Source: Aristolochia californica
Lineage: Eukaryota; Streptophyta; Magnoliopsida; Piperales; Aristolochiaceae
Length of the DNA stretch: 64,000 nt
Direction of reading: 5' to 3'
Assembly: GCA_029961685.1 (NCBI GenBank)
Contig: JARWKL010000002.1
Coordinates: 35,060,908-35,124,907, forward strand
Part shown: positions 33,563-44,990 of the stretch, in pieces
Layout of the letters: the number at the start of each line of letters is the position of its first letter
How positions within the stretch are numbered: position 1 is the stretch's first letter
Notes under the pieces: generated by a model
Told to the model about the DNA's origin: nothing
Seen by the model: the letters and a program-made list of their open reading frames with translations, nothing else
Databases searched by the model: none
Made by a program: the position numbers and the translations under genes

Positions 33563-34598
33563 ATGGTTGAAGATAATATACGTCACAAGAGTGACATACT
33601 CAGAATCACCACTGTACCTTACGAGGGTATCAAATTTTATGAACTGGTTCACATCAGTTCGTCGGTTTTTTATCACAAAGGACGTAGTTGGTCATCTCAC
33701 CAACCGTGGACCACATATTGATGAAGATGATATATTCCATACCTAATGGTTAAAGGAGGATACATTGGTTATTAGTTGGCTAATCAATAGTATGGAAGAA
33801 CATGTCTCCAATAATATCATTCATCTAGAGACGGCTAAACAAATTTGGGAGACATGCGCCAAGTTGTATTCAAGCTCTGACAATTTACAAAGGTCATATG
33901 ACATGTTATAACAGATGCTTACCACCAAACAAGGAGAAAATATACATGAATATTTGGCCCACTTTCGAGGCTTTCTTCAAGAATGGAAACTTGCCCAGTC
34001 AACCTCTACAAATATCTATGTCCAAGATAAACAGAAAGAGGCTTTGATAACTGTCATATGCCTTGCTAACATTAAACCTCATCTTGAAGTTGCTAAGACT
34101 CACCTTCTTAGCTCTTCCACGGTTCCCACTTTTGATGATGAATGTGCTACATTTCTCCGTATTCCAGACACTTCTCCCTCTACTACTGAAATACCATCAG
34201 CTATGTACTCTAGACATAGGGGCACACCATTTGACCAAGGCCGAGGTCGAGGTAGATTTTATAGAGGAGGAAGAGGAAGAGGTGGAAGGACTGGTTTTGA
34301 CCGAACAGATGGGAAGGAATGCACCCATTGTAAGGGATGTGGCCACACTAGAGACACATGCTTTCATCTGAAAGAATGCTCTGTATGTGGTAGATTTGGT
34401 CACTCTCGCGAAAGATGTTATAAAGCTAATGAGAATAAGGCTAGCCAAGCCTTAGTGAGTGATACAAAAGTAGAGCAGTGTACCTTAACAATTGCAAATC
34501 ATACTTTTACTGAAGAAGATCCTCCCCGAGTACTTCTTCGCCAACCGCTCTCACCACTACTTCAGGAATGTTTTCTGTCTCCTCTTCATCATGGATAA
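33563..34598 (+). pseudogene. Copia-A gag, copy 2
   Basis: Starts MVEDNIRHKSDILRI. Frame breaks and stops (33744, 33910) interrupt the capsid part. From 33915 it is open for 227 codons, with the capsid C-terminus (LTTKQGENIHEYLAHFRGF), an RG-rich linker (GRGRGRFYRGGRGRGG) and two tandem CCHC knuckles (CTHCKGCGHTRDTC, CSVCGRFGHSRERC). Gag packages element RNA; this copy is defective. Confidence 0.8.
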
Positions 34599-34710
34599 TT
34601 GACTCAAGAGCCTCCGAGCATCTTACAGGTAATATACTCAAGTTCTCCATGTGCCACAAATAAATACTGCATCCACCTACGACACTGAAACCAGGTGATG
34701 GCATAACCGG

Positions 34711-34914
34711 TTGGGACATCTATCCGTCCCATCTCTTCATCATATTTTTCCTAAAGCGTGGTCGGACCTTCATTGTGAAGCATGTCAAATGAGTAAACAT
34801 CAGATGTCTACATACTCACCTCGTCCAAAAATTAAAAGTGTCTCTCCTTTTTTGTTAATTCATACTAATGTTTGGGGACCCTTGAGTGTCTCCAACATTT
34901 CTCAAGTGAAATAG
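34711..34914 (+). pseudogene. Copia-A pre-integrase and integrase entry, copy 2
   Basis: GHLSVPSLHHIFPKAWSDLHCEACQMSKHQ is the H/C zinc-binding entry, ending HTNVWGPLSVSNISQVK with Asn at the first catalytic Asp. At 34914-34919 the reading jumps into LTR sequence, so all downstream pol is deleted. Confidence 0.75.
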
Positions 34915-34918
34915 CCAC

Positions 34919-35161
34919 AAGATCATGTGGGACCCACAAGATAAGACCAAGAGTTGGTTCTCTAGCTTGATTCACATCCTTAAAGAAGGTGTTTATAGTT
35001 GAGTTAAATTAGTCTTTTAAATAGATAATGTAATCTTATTATAATAGGCTTATATTAGAGAGTTCTAGTTGGAATGTAATTAGGAGTCCTAAGGTTAGTT
35101 GTACATGGACTCTATCACCTCCTCAGCTATAAATAGAGGTGATTGTAACTCGGAATTATTT
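34919..35161 (+). repeat. Copia-A 3' LTR, left part
   Basis: From AGATCATGTGGGACCCAC to CGGAATTATTT, matching 32649-32890 of the 5' LTR. The first third of the LTR and the polypurine tract are deleted. The right part lies at 40390-40560. Confidence 0.8.
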
Positions 35162-35401
35162 TGTTAAGCACCTAGCCAATACTACCCAAAAGACCGGCCT
35201 GTTAGGAGCGGAAGACCTAGGTACTTAACCCAGGACCCTAACAGTACCCCACCCTTCCCCGAGCTGACGACCGTGGAGGCTACCACAACAGAGCAACCGA
35301 AGTGGGTCAAACCCGGTCAGTCCAGGCGCGTGACCACCCACATCCATTTTTGGGGGCATCGGGATTCGAAGTCGGGACGCAGCGCTAGCTCTGATACCAA
35401 A
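35162..35401 (-). mobile_element. Left TRIM unit (one LTR plus interior)
   Basis: 82-bp LTR (35162-35243, TGTTAAGCACC to CCCTAACA) plus a 158-bp interior (35244-35401). On the minus strand the interior begins TTTGGTATCAGAGC (PBS) and ends in a GGGTGGGGTAC polypurine tract. It contains a CTTCGAATCCCG B-box-like stretch. In place of a second TRIM LTR it abuts the Gypsy LTR. Confidence 0.75.
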
Positions 35402-35850
35402 TGTTAGGTTCTTCCCTTGCCATGGATCGAGTCACTCTTCTTTCCTCTCTTCCCTCCATGGATGATCTTGACGTTGGAAGAGAATTCTTGTTTCTTGAAC
35501 GAGTAATGCTGGAACTCAATTAGAACAAAGGAGCTTTGGAGAAAGCTCAACCTTGGACCTCAAAGGGAGAAATCCGACCTAGACCTCTGAGAGAGAATCT
35601 GACCTGTAAAATATAATTTTCTCAATACTTGCCTCTCTTCTCCTTCACGTTCCCCTAAATAGGGTTGAGGACGAAAATACAAAGATGACCCATAGGTCAA
35701 GTGGTTAACGCCACATTACATTGAACCAACCCAAAGTAAACGAAACCAAATAAAGTAAACCAAACCGAATTAAAATTACATGAAAAGTAAATTGACATAA
35801 TTTAATTCCTATGCCTATGGATAACTCGTGATGCTATGGAGTACATAACA
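35402..35850 (-). repeat. Gypsy LTR (3' LTR in minus orientation)
   Basis: 449 bp, TGTTAGGTTC to GTACATAACA. A polypurine tract (minus strand G-run then GCGGGGTGA) lies on its inner side, so it is the 3' LTR. No second copy of this LTR is present at the other end. Confidence 0.8.
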
Positions 35851-35858
35851 TCACCCCG

Positions 35859-35879
35859 CCCCCCCCCCCCCCCCCCCCC
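35859..35879 (-). repeat. C21 run, expanded polypurine tract of the Gypsy element
   Basis: 21 consecutive C on the plus strand, at the polypurine tract position next to the 3' LTR. Length may be affected by sequencing. Confidence 0.6.
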
Positions 35880-35889
35880 TGGAGAAAGA

Positions 35890-38800
35890 GCTTGTCCTCA
35901 AGCTCAAAGTATGGGTAGAGGGTGCGAATCACCTTGGAAGGCCTTTAATTGTGAGACATGAAAGACGTTGTGAATTCTGGCCTCTGGCAGAAGTTGCAAT
36001 CTGTAGGCCACTGTCCCAATGCGGTCCATCACCTGAAAGGGACCATAATATTTAGGACAGAGCTTGTGACGTTTGGAGGCTGTCAACGACAGCTGCCTGT
36101 AGTGTTGGAGACGCAACCAAACATAATCTCCAGGAAAAAAGAAGACTTCCCGACGCTTCTTGTCATAATATTTTTTCATAGAATGTTGTGCCTCCTATAG
36201 ATGAGTGCGCCCCTCAGTGATGAATGTGTCTCTTTCAGCTAATGCTTGGTCCAAAGTGGAGACTTTAGAGGCCCCTAGTTCATAGGCTAAAAGACGTGAA
36301 GGTCCTCTACCATATACCACCTTGAATGGGGTTGTGCCGAGTGCGCTGTGGTAGGAGGTGTTGTAACAGAACTCGGCCCAGGCAAGCCACTTAACCCACC
36401 TCTTAGGTGAGTCCCCCACGAAACAGTAGAGATACATTTCACTGGTTCTGTTGACGACCTCTATCTGACCATCAGTCTGCGGATGGTAGGTTGAAGAAAA
36501 GGCTAACGTTGTGCCCTATAACTTGAAGAGTTCTTTCCAGAAGGTACTTGTAAAGATTGCATCCCTATCACTGATAATTGAATTAGGCATCCCATATAAA
36601 CGGACAATGTTCATCACGAAAAGTTGAGCGACCTGAGTTGCAGTGTAAGGATGTGCCAGAGGAATGAAATGCCCATACTTAGAGAAACGATCCACCACTA
36701 CAAGGATAACAGATTTACCCGATGAAGAGGGAAGTCCATCTATGAAGTCCATAGAAATATCAAACCAGACCTGTGACGGAAGCTGAAGTGGTTGGAGCAA
36801 CCCAGCTGGACTTAATGTTTCAGCTTTATTCCGTTGACAAGTCTGACAAGCCGCCACATAATCAGCTATACTGCGCTTGATGCCCCTCCAATAAAATTCC
36901 CTACTGATCCGAAAATATGTTTTTTGTCGGCCCTCATGTGTACTGTCATGGAAGGAGGCTAAAATGTTGTTAATCAGAGGTGTGGAATAGAAAAATTATA
37001 CTTTTTAAGAGGACAAGATTGTCCTAAACCCTCCAATGGTTTGCCGATGGCCCCTACTGGATGTCCTGGCATAAGGAGATAATATCCAGGTACTGTTTTG
37101 CCTCTTCTCGTATAGAATCCAACAAGAGAGCTCTGGGCTGACAGATGGCATTTAATTGCGGCTCTAGAACGTCCCAGCGAGATAATGCATCAGCCCCTAC
37201 ATTCAAACTTCCCGGTTTATACTCGACAGAAAAGTCAAACCCCATAAGCTTACTTAACCAATGCTGTTGTGGTGAAGTAGAGAGACGCTGCTCAAGAAGA
37301 TACTTGAGGCTGCAATGATCTGTACGAATCAAAAAAGAATGTCCCCATAGATAAGGGTGCCAATGCTATATAGCTTTCGCCAATCCGATCAATTCCCTCT
37401 CATAAGCTGCCAACTTGTGGTGGTGTTGGCCCAGTTGACGGCTAAAATAAGCAATCGGGTGGCCCTGTTGGTGCAACACTGCGCCAATACCGCCCCCCGA
37501 AGCATCACATTCCCCTACAAACGACTCCTCAAAGTCGGGGAGCTACAAAACTGGGGCTGATGATAAGGCATCTTTCAATTGCTGAAAGGAATGTGCTGCT
37601 GTCTCTGACCAGGTAAAAGCATTTTTCTTGAGGAGATTGTTGAGCGGAGCTACAAGCTGGCCATAGCTACGAATAAATTTTCTATAATATCCAGCTAGGC
37701 CCAAAAATCCTCTTAAGGCTGTAATAGATGTAGGAATAGGCCAATCTATGATCGCATGTATCTTACTCTGGTCTACCTTCACCCCCGCTGCTGAAATAGC
37801 GTGGCCCAAGTATGCCACTTCTGATGTGCCCATAGAACATTTTGACCGATTTAAAACCAAATGATGTGAACGTATAAGAGAAAATACCGGGTGAAGGTGC
37901 TGAAGATGTTCTTCCCAGCTGTTGCTATAGACCAAAATATCGTCGAAAAATACCAATACATATTTTCTCAAGAGAGGAAAATACCTCATTCATGAGGGCC
38001 TGGAAGGTGGAAGGAGCATTTGACAGACCAAATGGCATTACGAGGAATTCAAAATGGCCGTGAATCTTGCGGAACGCTGTTTTCTCCACATCTGATGGAT
38101 GAACTCGAATTTGATGATAGCCAGATTTCAAATCGATTTTAGTAAAAATAGTAGCTCCATGTAGCTCGTCTAACAACTCGTCCACTACTGGAATAGGAAA
38201 TTTATCTTTAATCGTATGGGCATTGAGTTGTCGGTAATCCACACAGAAACTCCATGACTTATCATGCTTGCGGACTAGTATTACCGGTGAAGAAAAAGGA
38301 GACCTGCTGGGCTGAATAATACCCTGTGCTAACATTTGCTGGCACTGCCTTTCAATCTCATCCTTCTGTAAGTGAGGGTAATGATACGGACGCACCACTA
38401 CTGGCTCGGTACTCGATTTCAAACGGATACGGTGATCAAAGGGTCTTGAAAGATATCTTCAAATTCTGTAAGTAAGTGATATAACTTACATGTGTTTGTG
38501 GACTGGACCTGGGCAACCTGTAGTGCGCAGGTGAGTGGTGCTTATGTGCCATGCAATATAATCTGATGTTGGTAATCCCATAGTATTGGTCCCAACAATT
38601 GTAGCCATTTAATTCCTAGCACCAAATCGAATCCTGATAATGGAATCACCAGAAAATCTGCAACAAATGCATATCCCTCAATATCAAAGTGCGTGGCTGG
38701 AGATATGCCTACACTAGTAATTTTAGCCCCATTGGCTACTGATACAAAAAGACCAGTCTGTTGCTGTACTACTAACCCAAGTTGTTCTGCCGCCAGCTGA

Positions 38801-40050
38801 CTAATGAAATTATGTGTACTGCCCGAGTCAACTAAAGCCAGTAACTGTAAATGATGTAATTGGGCTTTAACCTGCATTGTGCTTGAACTGCGTAGACCAG
38901 TCATAGCATGAAGGGAAATCTCTGGACCTTCTTGGTCAGTTTCCACAATTTCTTCCTCTGGTGGTATTTCTTCTCCATCCTCCCACAGACATATACTGAA
39001 TAATCGTTTGCAGTGGTGTCCAATGACATACTGTTCATCACAGTTAAAACAGAGGCCCTTGGCCTTTCTCTGGTCCATTTCCTATCTAGTAAGTTTTTTA
39101 AAGTAAGGAGCAGGTGGAGCCGAATTAGATATGTCTGGGCGTGGGGCTGCACTGTCTCTAAATCTTGGAGGTTCATAGGAAGGGTTTGGCGTTGAGGCAT
39201 TGTGCCTCCCTGGCCAAGCTGGTTTTCTGACCAGTGACTCCTTTAGAACACGCTGATTATGCTCAATTGCCCTGGCTAAATTCATAGCGTGGTCTAAATC
39301 TGTAGGAGCATGTAATTCAACTTCTAATCGCAGAGCTTCTGTCAAACCAGTAGTAAAAATATGAACATACTGTGTGTGGCTAACAAACTGGTTTGCTCGG
39401 GCTAACCTTTCCTGGAAGGTCTTTTGGTACACCTCTAGTGTTCCAGTTTGTTTGTAATTGATTAATTCTCCCAATGGATTGCTACTAGCTGGAGGACCAA
39501 ATCTCATCATGCAAGACTGTCTAAAAGTTGCCCAATCCTAAACCACTTGGTCATTTCAGAATTGGTGGTACCATAGAAGCGCTTCATCGAGCATGTGGTA
39601 GGCGGCCAAATACACTTTCTCATCCGCAGGTGTTTTTAGATGATAAAAGAACTGATCACACTTGGCTAACCAAATCAAAGGGTCCTTAGACCCATCATAT
39701 GTAGGAAAGTCAAGTTTTAAATACCTGGGCACAGTGTTTGGTCCTTGAACGGAAGGCCCCAGATGGGGATGGTGTTGACGCATTGGTGGTTGTGGGGGAG
39801 GTGGTGGGTGGAATTGATGGTGGTCGACCGGTGGAGAGTAGGCAGCTGGTGGTTGGGCTGGTGTATCATGGTCCTCTTGTCGCCGGAGGAGAGCTTGGAT
39901 GGCAGCATCCATTGATTTTATTGCCTCACGCAAATCAAAGGTTGTTTGACGCACCTCTTCCAGGGCATGAGCCTGGTTATCTGTCCTCTGCCTAGTATCT
40001 TCCACTAACTGTCTCAAATCGTCAGGGGAAGAGGAATCCCCAAGGGTGGA
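35890..40050 (-). pseudogene. Ty3/Gypsy gag-pol, interrupted by stops
   Basis: On the minus strand, in order: gag (from about 40050; capsid LDFPTYDGSKDPLIWLAKCDQFF; stops near 39555 and 39080), zinc-knuckle-like CFNCDEQYVIGHHC (39050), protease LVDSGSTHNF (38830), RT (38422-37543; VDYRQLNAHT, FTKIDLKSGYHQI, MPFGLSNAPSTFQ, active site FFDDILVYSN), RNase H tail (37332-37054; DHCSLKYLLEQ, GADALSRW), and integrase with CQTCQRNK zinc binding (36840), DFIDGLP, VVVDRFSKYGHF and SDRDAIF. It ends in an AYRLQLLPEARIHNVFHVSQLK C-terminal stretch (36179-35904). Domain order RT-RNase H-integrase marks Ty3/Gypsy; the tail resembles chromovirus-type elements but no chromodomain is visible. Dead by several stops and frame breaks. 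Confidence 0.85.
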
Positions 40051-40067
40051 CCTGTCTGATACCAAGA

Positions 40068-40389
40068 TGTTAAGCACCTAGCCAATACTACCCAAAAGAC
40101 CGGCCTGTTAGGAGCGGAAGACATAGGTACTTAACCTAGGACCATAACATCACACCCCACCTTCACGAGCCGATGACCACGGCGACGCAACGACACTGGC
40201 CCGACCGCAGCATCGCAACAGTGGCGCGACCTACCAATATTTTAATCTAGCCTCTGCGCCGTTGCCGGGATTCGAACTCGCGACCGAGCACTAGCTCTGA
40301 TACCAAATGTTAAGCACCTAGCCAATACTACCCAAAAGACCGGCCTGTTAGGAGCGGAAGACATAGGTACTTAACCCAGGACCCTAACA
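40068..40389 (-). mobile_element. Right TRIM element, complete (322 bp)
   Basis: Two 82-bp LTRs (40068-40149 and 40308-40389) flank a 158-bp interior. On the minus strand the PBS TTTGGTATCAGAGC follows one LTR and the polypurine tract GGTGGGGTGTGA precedes the other. The interior has GAGTTCGAATCCCGG, a good B box. This is the size class of terminal-repeat retrotransposons in miniature (TRIM/SMART). No coding capacity. Confidence 0.8.
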
Positions 40390-40560
40390 TATTCAAGCAA
40401 GATACTTCTTTTTTTATCCTCTCTTTTGTGAAGTACTCTATCTCTAATCTCTCTTATTTTCCTTCTCTTCTCTCTCTACCCAAGAGTTTTTCTATTTTTC
40501 TCTTTTTTCTTTCTCTCTCCCCTTGCTCGAGGTATTATTCATGGGGTCTTAAATTCAAAA
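40390..40560 (+). repeat. Copia-A 3' LTR, right part
   Basis: From TATTCAAGCAAGATAC to GGGGTCTTAAATTCAAAA, matching 32888-33058. The terminal CA is mutated to AA. Confidence 0.8.
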
Positions 40561-40565
40561 AATGT

Positions 40566-40692
40566 GTTCTTACATGGTGATCTTGATGAAGATGTATACA
40601 TGTCCTTACCTCCAGGTTTTGGACGAAAAGGGGAGACTCAAGTGTGCAAACTCAACAAGTCCTTATACGCCTCAAAACAAGCTTCTAGACAG
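40566..40692 (+). pseudogene. Old Copia RT fragment right of the Copia-A insertion
   Basis: Continues 32451: [19 protein letters not shown], then [19 protein letters not shown]. It is cut at 40692 by the LTR of a minus-strand Copia. Confidence 0.8.
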
Positions 40693-41062
40693 TGAGTCTC
40701 AATATAAGTAAGTCTATTCAAACTAGAACTCCTAGAAGACTAATTGGAGTAGAACTAGGAGTTCTTTATTATCCACATGAATATAAGGGATAAGCCAGCT
40801 CGTGGCCTTATCCTAGTGGGCCCCTCATGATTCTCCAGTGCACCTTGATAATTGTGCCAGGTCGTGAGATCTTGTGGGCCCTACTTGATCTTCAAGTCTT
40901 CTAAATCAACTCAGCTTGTGCTTCTTGATTCCTTTACTCGAGCTTGCCTATGGAGAGGACTCTTCTTGGTGTCACAAGTCCACTAAGATTCTTCTTGATG
41001 ACCTACGTCCTCATGGTGGGTCCCACCAGCTCGAGCACCATGGTAGGCCCCACATTGTAATA
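40693..41062 (-). repeat. Copia-D 3' LTR
   Basis: 370 bp. On the minus strand it starts TATTACAATGTGGGG (from TGTTACA) after the polypurine tract CTTGAGGGGGAG and ends GAGACTCA. It is related to LTR-A/B in the first 60 bp and in the GTGGGACCCACC motif only. Confidence 0.75.
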
Positions 41063-41075
41063 CTCCCCCTCAAGC

Positions 41076-43042
41076 TGGGGGTGAGAAGACGTCATAAACA
41101 CCCAATTTGCTGCATATGGTACACATGATCTTGTGAGTGACTGGTTTGGTGAGGATGTCTGCAACTTGAATTTTGTGAGGAGATGTGCTTCAGGGTAAGA
41201 GACCAGCTTGGAATATTTCTCGTATAAAGTGGCAATCAACTTCAATGTGCTTTGTCCTCTCATGGAAGTCTGGATTTGATGCAATATGTATTGCTGCTTG
41301 GTTGTCACAATTTAGATCCATTGGAAATTATTTATAAAATCCCAATTCAGTGAGAAGGGACCTTATCCATAAAAGTTCACTTACAGTGTGCGTCATGGCT
41401 CTGTATTCTGCTTCTGCACTGGACCGTGCTACCACATTCTATTTTTTGCTTTTCCATGTAACCATATTTCCTCCAACCATCGTGCAAAATCCAGAAGTAG
41501 ATTTTCTATCATCTGGGGATCCAGCCCAGTCTGTATCCGCAAATCCCTCAATGTTGAAGTGCCCATGTTTTTTTACAGAGAAGCCCCTTTCCAAGAGTCC
41601 CTTTCAGATAACGTAGAATCCTCTCAAGTGCTTGCCAATGACTAAGTTGTGGCTTGTGCATGTACTGACTTACTACACTTACTGGATATGAAATATCTGG
41701 CCTCGTTACACATAGGTAAATAAGACGCCCTACTAACCCTTGATATTTGCCAATATCCACGTCTTCTCCAGTGCCTCCACATAACGTTGTATTTGCATCC
41801 ATAGGAGTGTCTACCGGTTTGCATGCCAACATACCTGTTTCTTCTAGTAGATCAAGGGCATATCATGTCTAGATTGTAAGGCCTCAATACAAAAAAAGTA
41901 TTTCAGTAACCCAAGATCCTTTGTCTTGAATTAAACACATATTTTTCTTTTATTTTTTGAACGCCCTCAGAGTCACTTCCAGTTAAAATGATATCATCAA
42001 CAAAAACAGCTAGAATCACCTTACCTCTTGCTGTGTTCTCAATGAATACTGAGTGGTTTACAGAGCATCTTTAAAACCCTGCCCGTTTGATGGCTTGACT
42101 AAAATTTTTAAACCATGCCCGTGGGGATTGCTTTAGCCCATATAGAGATTTTTTAAGGTGACATACGGACTCCCCCTCAACCACATATCCAGGTGGTTGT
42201 TGCATATAAATTTCTTCTTTTATATCACCATTGAGAAAGGCATTTTTGGCATCCAGTTGATTTTTTGGCATTTTTGCCACTGGAGAGAATGTCTCATCGC
42301 AATCAATGCCATAGCATTGAGTGTATCCTTTAGCAACCAGTCAAGCTTTCAGTCGTGCAATAGTCCCATCCGGATTATGTTTAATTGTATAAACCCACTT
42401 GCAACCAACGGGTTTTTTGTCTGTAGGTAGAGGAACCAGTGGCCATGTATGATTCTCATTGAGTGCCTTCATTTCTTCATCCATTGCTGCCTTCCACCCT
42501 AGATGTTGTAGAGTCTTCTGATATGACTGTGGAACATATATGGAGTAAATAGAAGAAAGAAACAGACAACATAAAGGTGAGAGGTGATGATGAGACACAA
42601 AATTGGAGATAGGATGAGAAGTAGAAGGTTGAGTGCATGAACGGGGTTCTTTTCTTATAGCAATAGGACGAGTATCCAATTGAGGACCAAAAACGACTGG
42701 TGATGAAGGACTTACCTCTTCATCAGTAATACTTTTTTGTGTAGCTGGGGGATTGTTTTCTTGTGCATTACTTATGAGGGCTTGATTAGCCCTTGTCAAT
42801 TCTGACTTGTCATTCGCTTTGTAGCATATTTCTTTATTGTGACCATATCTACCACAGTAAGTGCATGACCTATAACGGCACTGGTCTATAGTGTGGCCCC
42901 AAAATTTACAATGAGTACATTTAATATCATCCATTCGGCCATCACTATAACCGCTTCTTTTTCTCATATTCTCATTAGCCATGATAGGCTCTTCTTTTTC
43001 AAAAAAATCTTCAAATAATTTCACCAAGTAGCACTTCTTCAA
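41076..43042 (-). pseudogene. Copia-D gag remnant, RT and RNase H
   Basis: Minus strand from 43042: EEPIMANENMRKRSG, CCHC pair (CTHCKFWGHTIDQC, CTYCGRYGHNKEIC), then a jump over protease and integrase to the RT entry (SYQKTLQHLGWKAAMDEEMKAL, GCKWVYTIKHNPDG). RT follows with LDAKNAFLNGDIKEEIYMQQPPG, VFVDDIILTGSD near 42005 and ITRPDISY-like RPDISYPVSVVSQYMHKPQL. RNase H to about 41080 is read only across frame breaks. Stops near 42350 and 42070. Confidence 0.8.
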
Positions 43043-43589
43043 TCAACTCGGTATATGTAAATATAGCATCAATGCTAATTAATTTTTTTTTCAAGAAAGC
43101 CACTCATAAGAGGCTCAATAGAAATCTTCAATATCAGGGAAATCTTATCCCACGAAAAAATTTTTGTGGTGATGCAAAAACATTGGCATAAATTCGAATT
43201 TTTCAATACAATAGATTACCAGCATGACCTGTGATTCTTCCAATTCAAATATATCTTTCAATATAGATCATATTGACATGAAATTTTTTCCCTCTGAAAG
43301 TAGACTTAAATAAACTTCATCCAAGTATAACATCACTTCATAAAATATAATTATCAGAAGATAAATATTCTGATAGTTTTCGGTCTCTATCATCTGGCCT
43401 AACTAAGTTCTGTTTCTCCTGTTTTTCCAGAACGACCATAGACTCTTCCAAGATCAATATCTCCTTATAAAAATAATCATATTAAGAATTGGTTGAATAG
43501 GACAGAAAATAGACTTACATATATTTCTTTTGATATATATTTCTTTTAATTTGCAGTGATGAAAATTGCTTAGTTTTGGATTTCTTAAT

Positions 43590-44340
43590 TTTTAAGAATT
43601 TATCTCAATAGGTCTTTCTAGGGACTCCTTTCCTTAGAAAAAGCATGCCAATTACAGGCATCACCAACAAATGAATAGAAGGACATATTAAAGATGTTAT
43701 GATATTCTTCCCTTTTGAATATGGTCCTCAAACTAGTTTCTTCAATGAACTCAAAATTATATCTTTTCAAAAAGAAAAGCAAATCAATAATTTACAAGAA
43801 GAAATTTTTATCTGTCAATTGAACAAAGGTTAGCATCCTATGAGATTAAAGATTAGATAGAATTAATATACAAACAATTTACTTCTAAAATTTGTAGTGA
43901 TAACTCCTAGTGCATTTTGGAAGGGAAAGAAACTTATTGTTTCTTTACCTTATGTTGACAATTTTGATGAAAAAAATATTCCGACTAAAGCTGAACCAAG
44001 TCAAATGAAGAAGGAGTATCTAGATCTCTGCAAACAAGAAATTACAATCTTGTTAGAAAAAGAATTAATTAGAAAAACCTACTCTCCTTGGAGTTGTACA
44101 TCATTTTATGTTAATAAAAATGTTGAAGAAGAAAGATTACCTCTTTTAAAGGTCAATTATAAGCCACTTAATGACTGCCTTAAATGGATTAGATATCCTA
44201 TCCCCAATAAAAAGGATCTTTTAGACAGATTGCATTCTGTAAAAATGATGAAGAACTTTCAATATAACAACAACTTCATTGCAGCATCTATTAAAAAAGG
44301 AAAGAAAATAAAGAAAGACTTACAATTGGAGAAACCTTGA
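43590..44340 (+). pseudogene. Endogenous caulimovirid fragment: protease end and RT N-terminal part
   Basis: Plant pararetrovirus relic. FLGTPF and ITGIT of the protease end lie near 43620-43670, with stops. From 43897 an open frame of 147 codons has the caulimovirid RT entry: LPYVDNF, IPTKA, LCKQEI, the SPWSC-FYVN pair, VNYKPLN, WIRYPIPNKKDLL. It diverges from the family before the catalytic FxDD box, near 44260, so the polymerase is incomplete. Family assignment rests on these motifs; the genus (petuvirus or florendovirus-like) is inference. Not infectious as it stands. Confidence 0.75.
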
Positions 44341-44990
44341 AGCAACCTTGGAGACAACTTCCGATCTTTTCAAGTGATGCCTAAACACACAAACTGGTTC
44401 CCTATTTGTAGCTTTTGGAACCTAGATTTTTAATTAGAAATTACATTAATTTCAACTTCTTTTGAAATCCAACGATGAAAATTTGTCGCGCGTCTTCCAT
44501 TATTGTAGACACTGTGGTGGTGTCTTCTGATGTGTCTTCTATTATTGTAGACATTGGGGTGGTGGTTGATGTCGATGTTGCGATATTGTAGTTGATGTGA
44601 CTTTCCAGGCGATACTGTAGCTAATGTGACCTACCGGTAAATGAAATTTTTTCTTTTGATGTGATGTAGTCAATTTTTACTTTCTTTAAGTCATCAATTT
44701 TATGCTCTAGCTTTTTTATTACAGTGATTTGACTATATGACATTTAGATTTCTTTGCCATTGTAATCAAGAGATGTTTCTTTTATGACCCTGATTGGTCA
44801 ATTGTAGCGTTCTTCCATTATGAGTTTGCTGATTTGACACCTTTGTTGTTTTCCCCGAAGATTAGGAAGTCCTATTGTATGCATCCTATGCTTTGATTCT
44901 TTTCCTTCTCTTCAATATTTCACAGGATTCAAAAATAGATGTCTTGTTCTTGTATCAAGACTAAGATAAGCATTGATCAGTGGATTGGAG
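44341..44990. other. Unassigned stretch between caulimovirid fragments
   Basis: Contains imperfect internal repeats: ATTATTGTAGACA twice near 44490-44560 and CGATATTGTAG/CGATACTGTAG near 44580-44620. No clear coding on either strand; short minus-strand pieces may be very decayed viral sequence. Confidence 0.4.

Larger units (their letters stand above)
35162..40389 (-). mobile_element. Composite element: TRIM unit, Ty3/Gypsy, complete TRIM
   Basis: Read on the minus strand it is a chain: TRIM LTR, PBS, interior, polypurine tract, TRIM LTR, PBS, Gypsy interior, polypurine tract, Gypsy LTR, PBS, TRIM interior, polypurine tract, TRIM LTR. Three units thus share LTRs, and the two LTR types differ in sequence apart from TGTTA/TAACA ends. 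The whole is flanked by TATTT (35157-35161) and TATTC (40390-40394), a 5-bp target duplication with one change. The parallel 5' LTR reads ATTATTCAAG uninterrupted. This argues for one integration of a chimeric molecule. Confidence 0.7.
32452..40560 (+). mobile_element. Copia-A copy 2, nested in the old Copia RT and split by a composite Gypsy/TRIM element
   Basis: A 5' LTR, PBS, leader, gag and pre-integrase, then a large internal deletion to mid 3' LTR. That LTR is itself split by the insertion at 35162-40389. Flanks AATGC (32447-32451) and AATGT (40561-40565) are a 5-bp target site duplication with one mismatch, and the host RT reads on across it. The third copy at 54568 sits at the same site (AATGT before the LTR), so the insertion predates the duplication. 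Confidence 0.85.
40693..43560 (-). mobile_element. Copia-D: minus-strand Copia, 5' LTR missing
   Basis: Read from the right: leader and gag start (about 43560), gag with zinc knuckles, large internal deletion, RT, RNase H, polypurine tract (41063-41075), 3' LTR (40693-41062). The leader near 43240-43560 matches the interior of element C (about 21230-21800), making Copia-D a candidate coding relative of that non-autonomous element. It abuts the caulimovirid segment at the right. Confidence 0.75.

Noticed and set aside
35162..35243. The 82-bp TRIM LTR as a Cassandra-type LTR carrying 5S rRNA
   Set aside because: No 5S internal promoter boxes are visible and it is too short for a 5S gene.
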